Shown here in pieces: positions 16,970 to 25,450 of a DNA stretch of 44,142 nt. Position 1 is the first letter of the stretch. The number at the start of each line of letters is the position of its first letter. A program made the position numbers and the translations under genes. This stretch comes from Clostridia bacterium. Lineage in GTDB: Bacteria > Bacillota > Clostridia > TANB77 > CAG-508. The stretch spans positions 1 through 44,142 of the forward strand of contig JAFQIK010000020.1 in assembly GCA_017397545.1 (NCBI GenBank). The letters run 5' to 3'. The notes beneath the pieces are model-generated. The model had not been told where the DNA came from and did not search any database. It saw only the letters and a list, made by a program, of their open reading frames with translations.

Positions 16970-19119
16970 TTAAATCACCAAATTATAAATTCCAGTAGTA
17001 ATTATACAAGCAACAATTCCACAAACAGTAGGAATAACAAATGCTAAAATAGTCCATTTCCAGCTTTTAGTTTCTTTTTTTATACTAATTAAAGTAGTAC
17101 TGCAAGGAAAATGCATTAAACTAAATAGCATTACATTTATGGCAGTTAGAATAGTCCATCCATTATTTATTAATATATCTGAAATAGTTTTAAAATCTTC
17201 AATTTGAACTAAATTTCCACCAGACATATAACTCATTAAAATAATAGGTAAAACAATTTCGTTTGCAGGAAGTGCAAGTATAAATGCAGTTAGAATATAT
17301 CCGTCTAGCCCTAAAAGGTTTGCAAAAGGATTTAAGAAATTAGCTATATAAGTTAAAATAGATATTCCAGATATATTTATATTTGCAAAAAGCCATATAA
17401 TAATTCCAGCAGGTGCAGCAATAGCAATTGCTCTTCCGAAGTACGAATAAAGTTCTATCAAATATAGAGCGAACTAAAACTTTACCTATTTGAGGCTTTC
17501 TATATGGCGGAAGTTCTAACATAAAAGAAGATGGCATTCCTTTTAGAATAGTTTTAGATAAAATTTTAGAAATAATTAAAGTCATAATAATTCCAATTAT
17601 AATTACTAAAATTACAGCTAAAGTAGAAATGAGGGAAGACCATATTCCAAAAGTACTTCCAGCTATAAATATAGATGAAATAGTAATTAAAAATGGAAAA
17701 CGACCATTACAAGGTACGAAATTATTAGTAAGTGTTGCAATTAATCTTTCTCTTGGAGAATCTATAATTCTTGTGCCTACAACACCAGCGGCATTACAAC
17801 CAAATCCGCATACACATAGTTAAGGCTTGCTTTCCGGATGTATAAGCTTTTCTAAAAAGATTATCTAGATTAAATGCAATTCTAGGCAAGTATCCTAAAT
17901 CTTCTAAAATTGTAAACAGTGGAAAAAATATTGCCATAGGTGGCAGCATAACAGCAATAACCCATCCTAAAGTTCTATACATTCCATAAATTAAAACACC
18001 AATAAGCCAATTAGGACTATTAAAACTTTCAAAAATATAAACAAGTTTTGTTTCTACAAAATTAAAGAAATTAGATAGCATTTGAGAAGGATAATTCGCT
18101 CCAGTAATTGTAATCCAAAATATTAATCCAAAAAACAAAAACATAATAGGAATACCAGTAAGTTTAGAAGTAAGTATTTTATCTATTTTTCTATTTTTGC
18201 TATTGTAATCTAGTTTTTTATAACTAGTTACATTTAATGTTATATTTTCACTATGATACATTATTGTAGAAACAATTTTATCTTTAAACAAAGAAGAATT
18301 TATATTATTATTTAATAAAATTTTTTTAGCTTCAAATAAGCTATCTGAGATGCTTTTGTGTTGTAATAGTTTTATTCCTAGATAATTTTCAATTGAAGAT
18401 ATAATTTTTTTGTTTCCTTCTAAAAGTTTTAAACAAATCCATCTAGAATTATTAAAACTGTGATTTGATAATAAATTATTTACATTTGGTTCTAATAAGT
18501 TTATAGCGTTTTCTATAATAGAGTCATATTCAATTTTAAAAAAAGTTTCTTTTTTATTTGAACAACAAACCTCATAAACAGATTGCATTAAATTTTTTAG
18601 TGTTTTTTTCCTTCTAGCAATAGTTCCAACAACAGGAACACCAAGTTCAAAAGAAAGTTTATCTAAATCAACTTCAATTCCTTTTTTTAAAGCTTCATCA
18701 ACTAAATTTACACATACAACAACTTTGTTAGTTATTTCTAATATTTGATAAACTAAATTTAAATTTCTTTCTAAGCAAGTTGCATCTACTACAACAACAG
18801 TGCAATCTGGATTACCAAAACATATATAATCTCTAGCTATTTCTTCTTCTTCTGAATTAGACATAATAGAATATGTACCAGGAATATCGACTAAAAGAAA
18901 ATCTTTATCATTATAGCTAGTCATGCCCATAGCATTGCTAACAGTCTTGCCAGGCCAATTACCAGTATGTTGATGAAGACCTGTAAGAGAATTGAAAACA
19001 GTGCTTTTGCCAACATTTGGGTTGCCAGCAATAGCAATAGTATAATCACATTTATCTTTTAAAATTTTTATATCATCATTTAATAGTTTAGTACCAGTAG
19101 AGCTGGAAGTAAGTCCCAT
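16970..19119 (-). CDS. feoB: Ferrous iron transporter FeoB, two +1 shifts at CGG
   Basis: Three overlapping fragments in three frames form one 715-residue FeoB. The first has the G domain: G1 GNPNVGKST, G3 DIPGTYS, G4 NLVDEA. It then has the first membrane segments and ends at KQALTMCM. The first shift (CGG 17808-17806, Gly438) restores GFGCNAAGVVGTRII. The second (CGG 17438-17436, Gly561) restores RTLFVLGRAIAIAAPAGIIIWL, after ELPPYRKPQIGKV. Both joins are family-conserved gate motifs. The end reads CGIVACIITTGIYNLVI. FeoB is the GTP-dependent Fe(II) importer in the membrane. feoA lies upstream in the same direction, separated by a family B repeat. ATG 19119 follows GAGGTGATTTT. Confidence 0.92.
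17435..17438 (-). other. CGG +1 frameshift site 2 (feoB), ctt CGGA aga
   Basis: On the minus strand, CGG is in frame after the first shift. Skipping C gives Gly561 and then RAIAIAAPAG. The shadow frame without the shift ends in a Cys/Tyr-rich non-family tail. Confidence 0.9.
17805..17808 (-). other. CGG +1 frameshift site 1 (feoB), atg CGGA ttt
   Basis: On the minus strand, CGG is in frame. Skipping C gives Gly438 and GFGCN. Without the shift the ribosome stops three codons later (Ile-Trp-Leu-stop). The preceding codon ATG makes simple P-site slippage onto TGC unlikely. Confidence 0.9.
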
Positions 19120-19189
19120 AAAATCACCTCAATATAATGTATGTAGAATAAAGAAAAAAGTTGAATATGCAAAATGCGTTTAATTATAT

Positions 19190-19316
19190 AAATTGTAATA
19201 TGTATGGAAGTGTGAAGTGAGAGGTGGGAAGTGCGAAATTAATGTAAAGCCTACGAAGCCTATCCCTAAAAGCACATCTCACACATCCCACATCACGCCT
19301 CAAATTTACAATTTTA
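19190..19316. repeat. Family B element between feoA and feoB
   Basis: gaagtgtgaagtgagaggtg faces cacatctcacacatccc. The outer arms AAATTGTAA and TTACAATTT are complementary. Confidence 0.8.
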
Positions 19317-19544
19317 AATCCAAACACTAATAAATTTAGAATCTTCTTTTCTAAGGGCAATAGTTGTTCCTCTTACTTCATAAGCAATTGGATTTCCCAT
19401 AGGGCTTTTTAAAATTGCTTTAATAGTAGTTCCATGAATTAAACCTAAATCTAATAATCTTCTTCTTAAATCTCCATTGCAATTGAGAGCAGAAATTTTA
19501 GCAAATTTATTTATTTCTAATTTATCTAAAGATGTAGTAGTCAT
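19314..19544 (-). CDS. feoA: Ferrous iron transport protein FeoA
   Basis: The 76-residue protein has an SH3-like FeoA fold. It contains ISALNCNGDLRRRLLDLGLIHGTTI, KSPMGNPIAYEVRGTTIALRKED and a C-terminal Val-Trp-Ile, the usual FeoA pattern. It is a small cytoplasmic partner of FeoB. I chose ATG 19544, preceded by TGGAGG with a nine-base spacer. A longer open frame to 19649 runs through a family B repeat and is not real. feoB follows 195 bases downstream after a repeat. Confidence 0.92.
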   Translation of the reverse strand: MTTTSLDKLEINKFAKISALNCNGDLRRRLLDLGLIHGTTIKAILKSPMGNPIAYEVRGTTIALRKEDSKFISVWI

Positions 19545-19566
19545 TAGTGTCAACCTCCAGAGAGAA

Positions 19567-19692
19567 ATGTAATTTGTTTCGAAGTGTGAAGTGGGAGGTG
19601 GGAAGTGTGAAATTAGGGTAAGGCTTACAAAGTATATCCCTAAAAGCACACCTCACACATCCCACATCACACCTCAAAATTACAATTTTTAT
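19567..19692. repeat. Family B element upstream of feoA
   Basis: It has the same arms as the 19190 copy, so feoA is flanked by two family B elements in the same orientation. Confidence 0.8.
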
Positions 19693-19732
19693 AATTAATT
19701 CTTATTATTAATATATGAAAAAACAATATTAA

Positions 19733-19761
19733 TTGACACATGCTGTCAAAAAATATATAAT
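19733..19761 (+). promoter_or_regulatory. Promoter of dut
   Basis: TTGACA (19733-19738) and TATAAT (19756-19761), 17-base spacing. Confidence 0.85.
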
Positions 19762-19797
19762 GTAAAAGAATTAAAATAAAGAAAGAGGTAATAAATT

Positions 19798-20256
19798 ATG
19801 GATAAAAAACGTGGATTTGAAATAGCAAAAGGATTTGAAAATGCAAATATAAATTTGCCAGTAAGATCAACAAAAAATTCAGCTGGATATGATATAGAAG
19901 CGGCAGAGGATTGTATAATACCAGCATTTAAAGCAGGTCAAAAACCAACACTTATAAAAACAGGATTAAAAGCATATATGCAATCAGATGAAGTATTAAT
20001 ACTTGCAAATAGAAGTTCTAATCCTGGAAAAAAAGGTTTAATTTTAGCAAATAGTATAGGAATTGTAGATAGCGATTATTACGAAAATCCAGATAATGAT
20101 GGACATATAATGTTTGCATTCTATAATGTAAAAGAAGATGAGATAGAAATAAAAAAAGGAGAAAGAATAGGACAAGCAATGTTCCAAAAATATCTAGTTA
20201 CAGATACAGATTGCGCAAATGGAGAAAGAATAGGTGGATTCGGGTCAACGAATTAA
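19798..20256 (+). CDS. dut: dUTP diphosphatase
   Basis: The 152-residue protein has the five trimeric dUTPase motifs in order: AGYDI (I), RSSNPGKKG (II), GIVDSDYYENPDNDGHI (III, with the catalytic Asp region), GERIGQAMFQKY (IV) and the C-terminal RIGGFGSTN (V), whose Phe stacks on the uracil. It converts dUTP to dUMP and pyrophosphate in the cytoplasm and keeps uracil out of DNA. ATG follows GAAAGAGGTAATAAATT. It has its own consensus promoter. Motif III carries a slightly longer loop than the E. coli enzyme. Confidence 0.95.
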   Translation: MDKKRGFEIAKGFENANINLPVRSTKNSAGYDIEAAEDCIIPAFKAGQKPTLIKTGLKAYMQSDEVLILANRSSNPGKKGLILANSIGIVDSDYYENPDNDGHIMFAFYNVKEDEIEIKKGERIGQAMFQKYLVTDTDCANGERIGGFGSTN

Positions 20257-20293
20257 ATACATAAAAAATTATGTAAAATATACCAAAATTCCT

Positions 20294-20322
20294 TTGACTT
20301 AATATGAAAATTATGGTATAAT
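20294..20322 (+). promoter_or_regulatory. Promoter of carD
   Basis: TTGACT (20294-20299) and TATAAT (20317-20322), 17-base spacing, 47 bases before the start. Confidence 0.85.
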
Positions 20323-20368
20323 AAAAAAGGTCGGTGAAGTAAAAGAATAAATAAGGAGTGACATGTAT

Positions 20369-20932
20369 ATGTTTAATATTGGTGATAAAGTTGTGTACCC
20401 TATGCACGGAGCAGGAACAATTGAAGGGATAGAAGAAAAAGATATTTTAGGGGAGAAACAATCTTATTACATAATAAAAATGCCAGGTGAAGTAAAAGTT
20501 ATGGTACCTACAGCAAAAGCAGAAGGAATTGGTGTTAGGGATATTATAGATAAAGAAACAGCAGGAAAGGTTTTTAAAGTATTAGAAACCGATTCTACAA
20601 CAATGGATATGAATTGGAATAAAAGATATAGAGATAATATGGAAAAAATGAAAAGTGGAGACGTATATGAAGTTGCAGATGTTGTTAGAAACTTAAGCTT
20701 TAAACAAAAAGAAAAAGGACTTTCAACAGGTGAAAAGAAAATGCTATTAAATGCAAAACAAATTTTAGTTAGTGAGCTTACACTTGCAGAAAATTCTAAC
20801 AAAGATGAAATAGAAGAATTGGTAAACAATACTATAAATACATCTTTTACAGAATATAGTAAAAACATTGCAAATGCTACTCCAGATAATATAGTTAAAA
20901 AATTTATTCCATTTAATGGAACTGAAAATTAA
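20369..20932 (+). CDS. carD: CarD-family transcription regulator
   Basis: The ~187-residue protein begins FNIGDKVVYPMHGAGTIEGIEEK, the RNA polymerase beta-binding Tudor-like domain of CarD/TRCF-RID proteins. A helical C-terminal domain follows (~70-187), with WNKRYRDNMEKMKSGD and VVRNLSFKQKEKGLSTGEKKML, as usual for the family. It stabilises open promoter complexes. Two ATG codons are possible, 20363 and 20369. I prefer 20369, ten bases after AAGGAG, because 20363 sits only four bases from it. A compact terminator follows. Confidence 0.92.
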   Translation: MFNIGDKVVYPMHGAGTIEGIEEKDILGEKQSYYIIKMPGEVKVMVPTAKAEGIGVRDIIDKETAGKVFKVLETDSTTMDMNWNKRYRDNMEKMKSGDVYEVADVVRNLSFKQKEKGLSTGEKKMLLNAKQILVSELTLAENSNKDEIEELVNNTINTSFTEYSKNIANATPDNIVKKFIPFNGTEN

Positions 20933-20949
20933 AAATAGTATAAATAAAA

Positions 20950-20978
20950 GAAATCCTAAATGTTAGGATTTCTTTTAA
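20950..20978 (+). terminator. Terminator after carD
   Basis: GAAATCCTAA pairs with TTAGGATTTC, followed by TTTT. Confidence 0.85.
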
Positions 20979-21061
20979 CATTAATAATGAAATTTTATTA
21001 AATGAAGGATTTCAAAATTAGTTGTCGAATAATATAATTATGTAAAAGAAAGGCGAAGAAA

Positions 21062-22843
21062 ATGGTGCGTTATAGTGAAGAATTAATAGATGATATAAAA
21101 AATAGTAATGATATAGTAGATATAATCTCGCAATATGTAATACTAAGAAGAAGTGGTAGAAACTTTTTTGGATTGTGTCCTTTCCATAAAGAAAAAACAT
21201 CTTCTTTTTCTGTTTCTCCAGACAAGCAAATATTTCACTGTTTTGGATGCGGAGTAGGTGGAAATGTAATTCACTTTATAAGTAAGATTGAGAACGTAGA
21301 CTTTAAAGAAAGTTTAGAGATTTTGGCAGAAAGAGCAGGAATAAAACTACCTACTTTGGAAGGCTCTATAGATAACAAAAGACAAGAGCTCAAAGAAAAG
21401 GTATATGAGATAAATAAATTAGCTGCACTATATTATCATGAAGCACTATATAAACCTACTTCTAAAATAGCACAAGAATACGTAAAAAAGAGAAAATTAG
21501 ACAACAAAACTTTAAAAGCATTTACAATAGGATATGCAGAAAATAATAGTAATTTATATAACTATTTAAAACAAAAAGGATTTTCAGACGAAGAAATATT
21601 GGCATCAGATTTAGTAAACAAAATGGGAAATAATTTTGTTGACAGATTTAGAAATAGATTAATATTTCCAATTCAAGATGTAAGAAATCGCTATATTGCT
21701 TTTGGAGGAAGAGTCCTTGATAATTCGCTTCCTAAATATATAAATTCTCCAGAAAACATTGTATATAGCAAAGCTAGAAATTTATATGGACTAAATGTTG
21801 CAAAAAATTCTAAATTAGAAAAATTACTAATAGTTGAAGGATATATGGATGTTGTATCTCTTCACCAAAGAGGCATAGAAAATGTGGTTGCATCTTGTGG
21901 AACAGCTTTAACAGAGGCGCAAGGAAGATTACTTAGAAAATATGCAGAAAAAATAATTATTTCTTATGATTCAGACGGAGCAGGACAAGCAGCAGCCTTA
22001 AGAGGACTAGAAATATTAAGTAATCTAGGGTGTGATATTAGAATACTTCAAGTGGAAGGTGCAAAAGATCCAGATGAGTATGTTATAAAGTATGGAAATG
22101 GTAGATTTAATAATTTGATAGATAAAGCAATATCTTTAATCGAATTTAAAGTAAAAGTTTTAAAAAAGAATTTAGATTTAGATAATGTGAATGATAAAAT
22201 TAAATTTTTAAATGAAATTGCAAAATTATTAAGTACTGTAGATAACAGAATGGAACAAGAAGTATATATTGATAAAATTTCTATGGAATATAGCATTTCT
22301 AAAGAAGCTATATATGCAGAAATAAATAAATTAAATTATTCTAGAAATCAAGGTAAAAAAACATTAGAGAATAATTATGTAAGAAAACCACAAATAAAAA
22401 AAGAAGATTTACCAGAAAATTTAGTAAAAAGAGAAAATATAATTATAGGCTTGTTATTAAATGGAAAAGAAGAAGTGTATAAGCAAATTAAAAATATATT
22501 ATTACCAGATGACTTTAGAAGTGAGCAAAATAAAAAAATTATTAAAACATTGTATGAAGAATTTGAAAAGGGAAATAGTAATATAAATAACATATTAGAA
22601 AAATTTAACGACGAAGAACAAATTATAAGTAAATTAACAGGTATAATGGCAGATGACTATGAGATAAAAAATGATAGAAAAGCAATAGAGGATTTAGTAA
22701 ACAATTATCAAAAAGAAAGATTACTTAATAGAAAAAAAGAAATAATTAACAGTTTGAATAATCCTAATTTAGATTTTCAAGAATCTAAAAAGTTGGAAAA
22801 AGAATTGCACGATATAATAATAAAATTGGCTCAGATAAAATGA
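21062..22843 (+). CDS. dnaG: DNA primase
   Basis: The 593-residue protein has the CHC2 zinc-binding domain at the N-terminus (CPFHKEKTSSF and FHCFGCGVGG). The catalytic core and TOPRIM domain follow, with LLIVEGYMDVVSLHQ (the Glu of TOPRIM) and ISYDSDGAGQAAALRG (the DxD pair). A C-terminal helicase-binding region starts from ~430. It makes RNA primers at the replication fork and works with DnaB. ATG 21062 has a GAAAGGCGAAG ribosome site. It lies 66 bases before rpoD, so the conserved dnaG-rpoD arrangement is kept. CGG occurs only across codons (TGC GGA, GAC GGA). Confidence 0.96.
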   Translation: MVRYSEELIDDIKNSNDIVDIISQYVILRRSGRNFFGLCPFHKEKTSSFSVSPDKQIFHCFGCGVGGNVIHFISKIENVDFKESLEILAERAGIKLPTLEGSIDNKRQELKEKVYEINKLAALYYHEALYKPTSKIAQEYVKKRKLDNKTLKAFTIGYAENNSNLYNYLKQKGFSDEEILASDLVNKMGNNFVDRFRNRLIFPIQDVRNRYIAFGGRVLDNSLPKYINSPENIVYSKARNLYGLNVAKNSKLEKLLIVEGYMDVVSLHQRGIENVVASCGTALTEAQGRLLRKYAEKIIISYDSDGAGQAAALRGLEILSNLGCDIRILQVEGAKDPDEYVIKYGNGRFNNLIDKAISLIEFKVKVLKKNLDLDNVNDKIKFLNEIAKLLSTVDNRMEQEVYIDKISMEYSISKEAIYAEINKLNYSRNQGKKTLENNYVRKPQIKKEDLPENLVKRENIIIGLLLNGKEEVYKQIKNILLPDDFRSEQNKKIIKTLYEEFEKGNSNINNILEKFNDEEQIISKLTGIMADDYEIKNDRKAIEDLVNNYQKERLLNRKKEIINSLNNPNLDFQESKKLEKELHDIIIKLAQIK

Positions 22844-22908
22844 AAAGTTAATAGTGAAAAGTGAAGAGTACAAAACTCTTCTAAAATTTGGAGGAGGAAA
22901 AAATATAA

Positions 22909-24114
22909 ATGGGAAGAGCAAAAAAAGATAATGAAGAAATAATTGAAGAATTAAAAAGCAGTAACAAAATAACAAAAGAATTAAAAAATAAAAAAGTAGA
23001 ACAAGATTATACAAAACAAGAAGCAACTAAAGAAAAAGAGGATCCAAATAAAAAAGTTCAAGACATACTAAAAAAAGCTAAAGAAAAAGGTCAGATAACA
23101 TATGGAGAACTTGCAACTCAATTAGAGGATATAAATCCTGAACAAATAGATAAAGTATTTGATGCTTTTGAAGAATTTGGAGTAGATGTTTTAAAAGATG
23201 AGTTAGAAGAACCAGACATAGAAGATTTAGAAGAAGTTGAAGATGTAAAAATAGAAGATATTAATACTATGAGTTTTGATGGTGTTAATATAGTTGATCC
23301 TGTTAGAATGTATTTAAGAGAAATTGGAAAAATTCCATTATTAAGCTTTGAAGAAGAATTGGAGCTTGCAAAACAAGTTTTAGATGGAAGCGAAGAGGCT
23401 AAACAAAAACTTGCAGAATCAAATTTAAGGTTAGTAGTTAGTATTGCAAAAAAATATGTAGGTAGAGGAATGCTATTTTTAGATTTAATTCAAGAAGGAA
23501 ACATGGGGCTTATTAAAGCTGTAGAAAAATTTGATTATAAAAAAGGATATAAATTTAGTACCTATGCAACATGGTGGATAAGACAAGCAATTACAAGAGC
23601 AATTGCAGATCAAGCAAGAACAATAAGAATACCAGTACATATGGTAGAAACAATTAATAAATTAATAAGAACATCAAGACATTTGCTTCAACAATTAGGG
23701 CGTGAACCATCACCAGAAGAAATAGCGCAAGAAATGGAAATACCAGTAGAAAAAGTAATGGAAATACAAAAAATAGCGCAAGATCCTGTATCATTAGAAA
23801 CTCCAATAGGAGAAGAAGATGATAGCCATCTAGGAGACTTTATACAAGACGAAGACAGTCCTGCACCACAAGATTCTGCAGCATATACTCTTTTAAAAGA
23901 ACAATTAGAAGAAGTAATGAACACATTAACACCAAGAGAAGCAAAAGTTTTAAAACTAAGATTTGGTTTAGAAGATGGAAGAGCAAGAACTTTAGAAGAA
24001 GTCGGACGCGAATTCATGGTAACACGTGAAAGAATAAGACAAATAGAAGCAAAAGCATTAAGAAAATTAAGACATCCAAGTAGAAGTAAAAAATTAAAAG
24101 ATTACATGAATTAA
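22909..24114 (+). CDS. rpoD: RNA polymerase primary sigma factor
   Basis: The 401-residue sigma-70 protein has a region 1.1 with [19 protein letters not shown], region 1.2 ([16 protein letters not shown]), regions 2.1-2.4 with [19 protein letters not shown], region 3, and region 4.2 with [20 protein letters not shown], which reads the -35 box. The N-terminal ~65 residues are highly charged. The TTGACA and TATAAT promoters seen throughout the window fit this factor. ATG 22909 lies 13-14 bases after GGAGGAGGAAA. It is probably transcribed with dnaG. Confidence 0.96.
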   Translation: MGRAKKDNEEIIEELKSSNKITKELKNKKVEQDYTKQEATKEKEDPNKKVQDILKKAKEKGQITYGELATQLEDINPEQIDKVFDAFEEFGVDVLKDELEEPDIEDLEEVEDVKIEDINTMSFDGVNIVDPVRMYLREIGKIPLLSFEEELELAKQVLDGSEEAKQKLAESNLRLVVSIAKKYVGRGMLFLDLIQEGNMGLIKAVEKFDYKKGYKFSTYATWWIRQAITRAIADQARTIRIPVHMVETINKLIRTSRHLLQQLGREPSPEEIAQEMEIPVEKVMEIQKIAQDPVSLETPIGEEDDSHLGDFIQDEDSPAPQDSAAYTLLKEQLEEVMNTLTPREAKVLKLRFGLEDGRARTLEEVGREFMVTRERIRQIEAKALRKLRHPSRSKKLKDYMN

Positions 24115-24119
24115 TATAG

Positions 24120-24243
24120 AAAGCGAATGAAAAGCGGCATCTTACGTTGTCAAACTGCATAAAAATTTTTTCGATGTACCTATGTACTATCTCAAAAATT
24201 TTTATTTGTTTTCCTAGTAATATACCACTTTTGCTTCGCTTTT
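24120..24243. repeat. Family C element, copy 2
   Basis: The core is shared with 5543-5666 (aaaagcggcatcttacgttg and ttttcctagtaatat). Terminal arms AAAGCGAATGAAAAG and CTTTTGCTTCGCTTT are largely complementary yet differ from the arms of copy 1. The left arm starts five bases after the rpoD stop. Confidence 0.75.
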
Positions 24244-24328
24244 TATTTTTGTTTTTTAGAACTACTCGTTTTTGATTAAATTTTTATAAAAACTATATTT
24301 AATAAAAATTGAAGTTTGTAGAGTGAAT

Positions 24329-24353
24329 GTAGGGGAGACTACTAGTCGCCCGC
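24329..24353. repeat. Family A palindrome
   Basis: tgtaggggagactactagtc is followed by gcccgc, with one mismatch in the palindrome. Confidence 0.8.
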
Positions 24354-24391
24354 TTTTCGTATATATTACTAAAAATTCCCAACTAAAAAAT

Positions 24392-24420
24392 TTGACAAAT
24401 CAAGCTGTTTATGGTAAACT
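24392..24420 (+). promoter_or_regulatory. Promoter of the 24485 gene
   Basis: TTGACA (24392-24397) and TAAACT (24415-24420), 17-base spacing. Confidence 0.65.
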
Positions 24421-24459
24421 ATATATAGATTTGTGTAAATTTATATAAAGAGGTGAAAA

Positions 24460-24477
24460 TCCTAAAAGAATTTAGGA
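24460..24477 (+). promoter_or_regulatory. Hairpin overlapping the ribosome site of the 24485 gene
   Basis: TCCTAAA and TTTAGGA form a perfect seven-pair stem with an AGAA loop. The right arm contains the AGGA that would serve as the ribosome site eight bases before ATG 24485, so the hairpin could limit translation. Confidence 0.45.
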
Positions 24478-24484
24478 AAAATAT

Positions 24485-24871
24485 ATGGAAGGAATAAAGA
24501 TTATTTTGTCTAAAATAAGGGCAAAGTTGGAAAAATTTTGGAAATGGACAGGAACTGTAGATAATGGAGAATATGAACTAAATCCAGATGAACAAGAATT
24601 ATTAGATGGCATAAATGCGTTTAATAAAGTAGTAAATGGACCACAGAAAGATGGACAAAAGGGTAAAGGTACTAAAATTGGAGAAACAGTTCATGGACCG
24701 CAAAAAAGTAATAAACCGGATGAAGAATTAAAAGATGTAATAACTAACTTTGAAAGAAGAGTACATGGTGGGAATGTTGTACCAACAGTAAAAGTTAATG
24801 AAAAAACAGCCCGAGAAACAGCTGAAGGTAAAGTTCCTAAAAAAGGACTAAAAGTATTAGGAGATGTGTAA
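24485..24871 (+). CDS. Hypothetical protein with VHGPQK-type repeats
   Basis: The 128-residue protein is of unknown family. An amphipathic N-terminus (MEGIKIILSKIRAKLEKFWKW) is followed by a charged region with three related short units: INAFNKVVNGPQKDG, GETVHGPQKSN and ITNFERRVHGG. No signal peptide or membrane segment is clear. It has its own promoter, a ribosome site possibly masked by a hairpin, and a strong terminator 3' of the stop, so it forms a single-gene unit. The one CGG (CCG GAT) is out of frame. Confidence 0.65.
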   Translation: MEGIKIILSKIRAKLEKFWKWTGTVDNGEYELNPDEQELLDGINAFNKVVNGPQKDGQKGKGTKIGETVHGPQKSNKPDEELKDVITNFERRVHGGNVVPTVKVNEKTARETAEGKVPKKGLKVLGDV

Positions 24872-24873
24872 AC

Positions 24874-24912
24874 AATAAAAAACAGAAAATTTTAAAAATT
24901 TTCTGTTTTTTA
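24874..24912 (+). terminator. Terminator after the 24485 gene
   Basis: A long A/T-rich inverted repeat, AAAAAACAGAAAATTTT and AAAATTTTCTGTTTTTT. Confidence 0.85.
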
Positions 24913-24941
24913 TTGACAAAACTCTTTAAACTTATTATAAT
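24913..24941 (+). promoter_or_regulatory. Promoter of tRNA-Met
   Basis: A perfect TTGACA (24913-24918) and TATAAT (24936-24941) with 17-base spacing, 16 bases before the tRNA. Confidence 0.9.
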
Positions 24942-24957
24942 AATACATGTTCAATAT

Positions 24958-25034
24958 GGCGAAGTAGCTCAGTTGGCTAGAGCAACCGGTTCATACCCGG
25001 TAGGTCATGTGTTCGAATCACATCTTCGCTACCA
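24958..25034 (+). tRNA. tRNA-Met (CAT)
   Basis: The 77-base cloverleaf has acceptor arms GGCGAAG/CTTCGCT (the first pair is G-U), D arm GCTC/GAGC, anticodon stem ACCGG/CCGGT with the 7-base loop TTCATAC (anticodon CAT), T arm ATGTG/CACAT with TTCGAAT, and an encoded CCA. It fits elongator tRNA-Met best. A lysidine-type tRNA-Ile(CAT) cannot be fully excluded. The anticodon loop has normal size, so this is not the tRNA expected to decode CGGN. Confidence 0.93.
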
Positions 25035-25036
25035 AA

Positions 25037-25156
25037 CTCGCTTTAAGCGAGAGTGAAGAGATAAAAGTGAAGAGTGAAAAGTAAATTTGATGTTTTAAGA
25101 GAATTACTTAAAAGCGAGTTTGTACTATTCACTCTTCATTTTTCACTTTTAACTAT
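25037..25156. repeat. Family B-related element
   Basis: The left part has a ctcgcttTAAGCGAG hairpin and gtgaagagtgaaaag. The right part has aaaagcgagttt and attcactcttcatttttcac, complementary to the left arms. The arms differ in sequence from the main family B copies. Confidence 0.65.
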
Positions 25157-25158
25157 AT

Positions 25159-25202
25159 AAAAATCTCTAACTTCAGAATTAACTGATGCTAGAGATTTTT
25201 TT
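25159..25202 (+). terminator. Terminator downstream of tRNA-Met
   Basis: AAAAATCTCTA pairs with TAGAGATTTTT around about 20 bases, followed by more T. Confidence 0.75.
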
Positions 25203-25204
25203 GT

Positions 25205-25330
25205 AACCTATGGCGGCTACAGAGGCCTGGAACAGCGATGGATTTCCAGGATCTCATCACGATGCTCGTGATAAAGTCCTTTCCAATATTTTTTGCACTG
25301 CTTTTTGCAAGTGCTTTTTTTGGAACAAAA
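25205..25330. other. GC-rich island with two strong hairpins
   Basis: Base composition is close to half G+C, unlike the rest of the window. It contains CCTGGAA/TTCCAGG and the perfect ATCACGA-tgc-TCGTGAT. It may be a structured RNA or a transferred fragment. I see no match to SRP RNA, 6S RNA or tmRNA signatures. Confidence 0.4.
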
Positions 25331-25408
25331 CTGGCATGTCAAAAGCCGTTTCGTCTTGTTAGATATTGCCATAAAATTGCCTCCTTAAAAAGTATACATA
25401 AATTATAA
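25238..25408 (+). CDS. Possible small hydrophobic protein (doubtful)
   Basis: A 56-residue ORF (MDFQDLITMLVIKS then FPIFFALLFASAFFGTKLA) would encode one membrane segment and a basic tail, like small type I toxins. It uses codons such as CTC, GTG and CTG that are rare in neighbouring genes, and there is no good ribosome site. The hairpins of the GC-rich island lie in its 5' half. It could be a small toxin with a structured mRNA, or chance. Confidence 0.25.
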   Translation: MDFQDLITMLVIKSFPIFFALLFASAFFGTKLACQKPFRLVRYCHKIASLKSIHKL

Positions 25409-25414
25409 CATAAA

Positions 25415-25450
25415 AATTAAAAGAAAGCAATTTAGCTTTCTTTATTTTTT
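25415..25450. terminator. Bidirectional hairpin at the end of the small minus-strand gene
   Basis: AAAGAAAGC pairs with GCTTTCTTT around aattta, with A/T-rich flanks. It overlaps the stop codon of the 25432-25611 gene. Confidence 0.55.

Noticed and set aside
19545..19649. N-terminal extension of FeoA
   Set aside because: It is translated from a family B repeat. The ATG at 19544 has a good ribosome site and the normal FeoA length.
25205..25330. SRP RNA, 6S RNA or tmRNA in the GC-rich island
   Set aside because: None of the signature motifs that I know for these RNAs is present.
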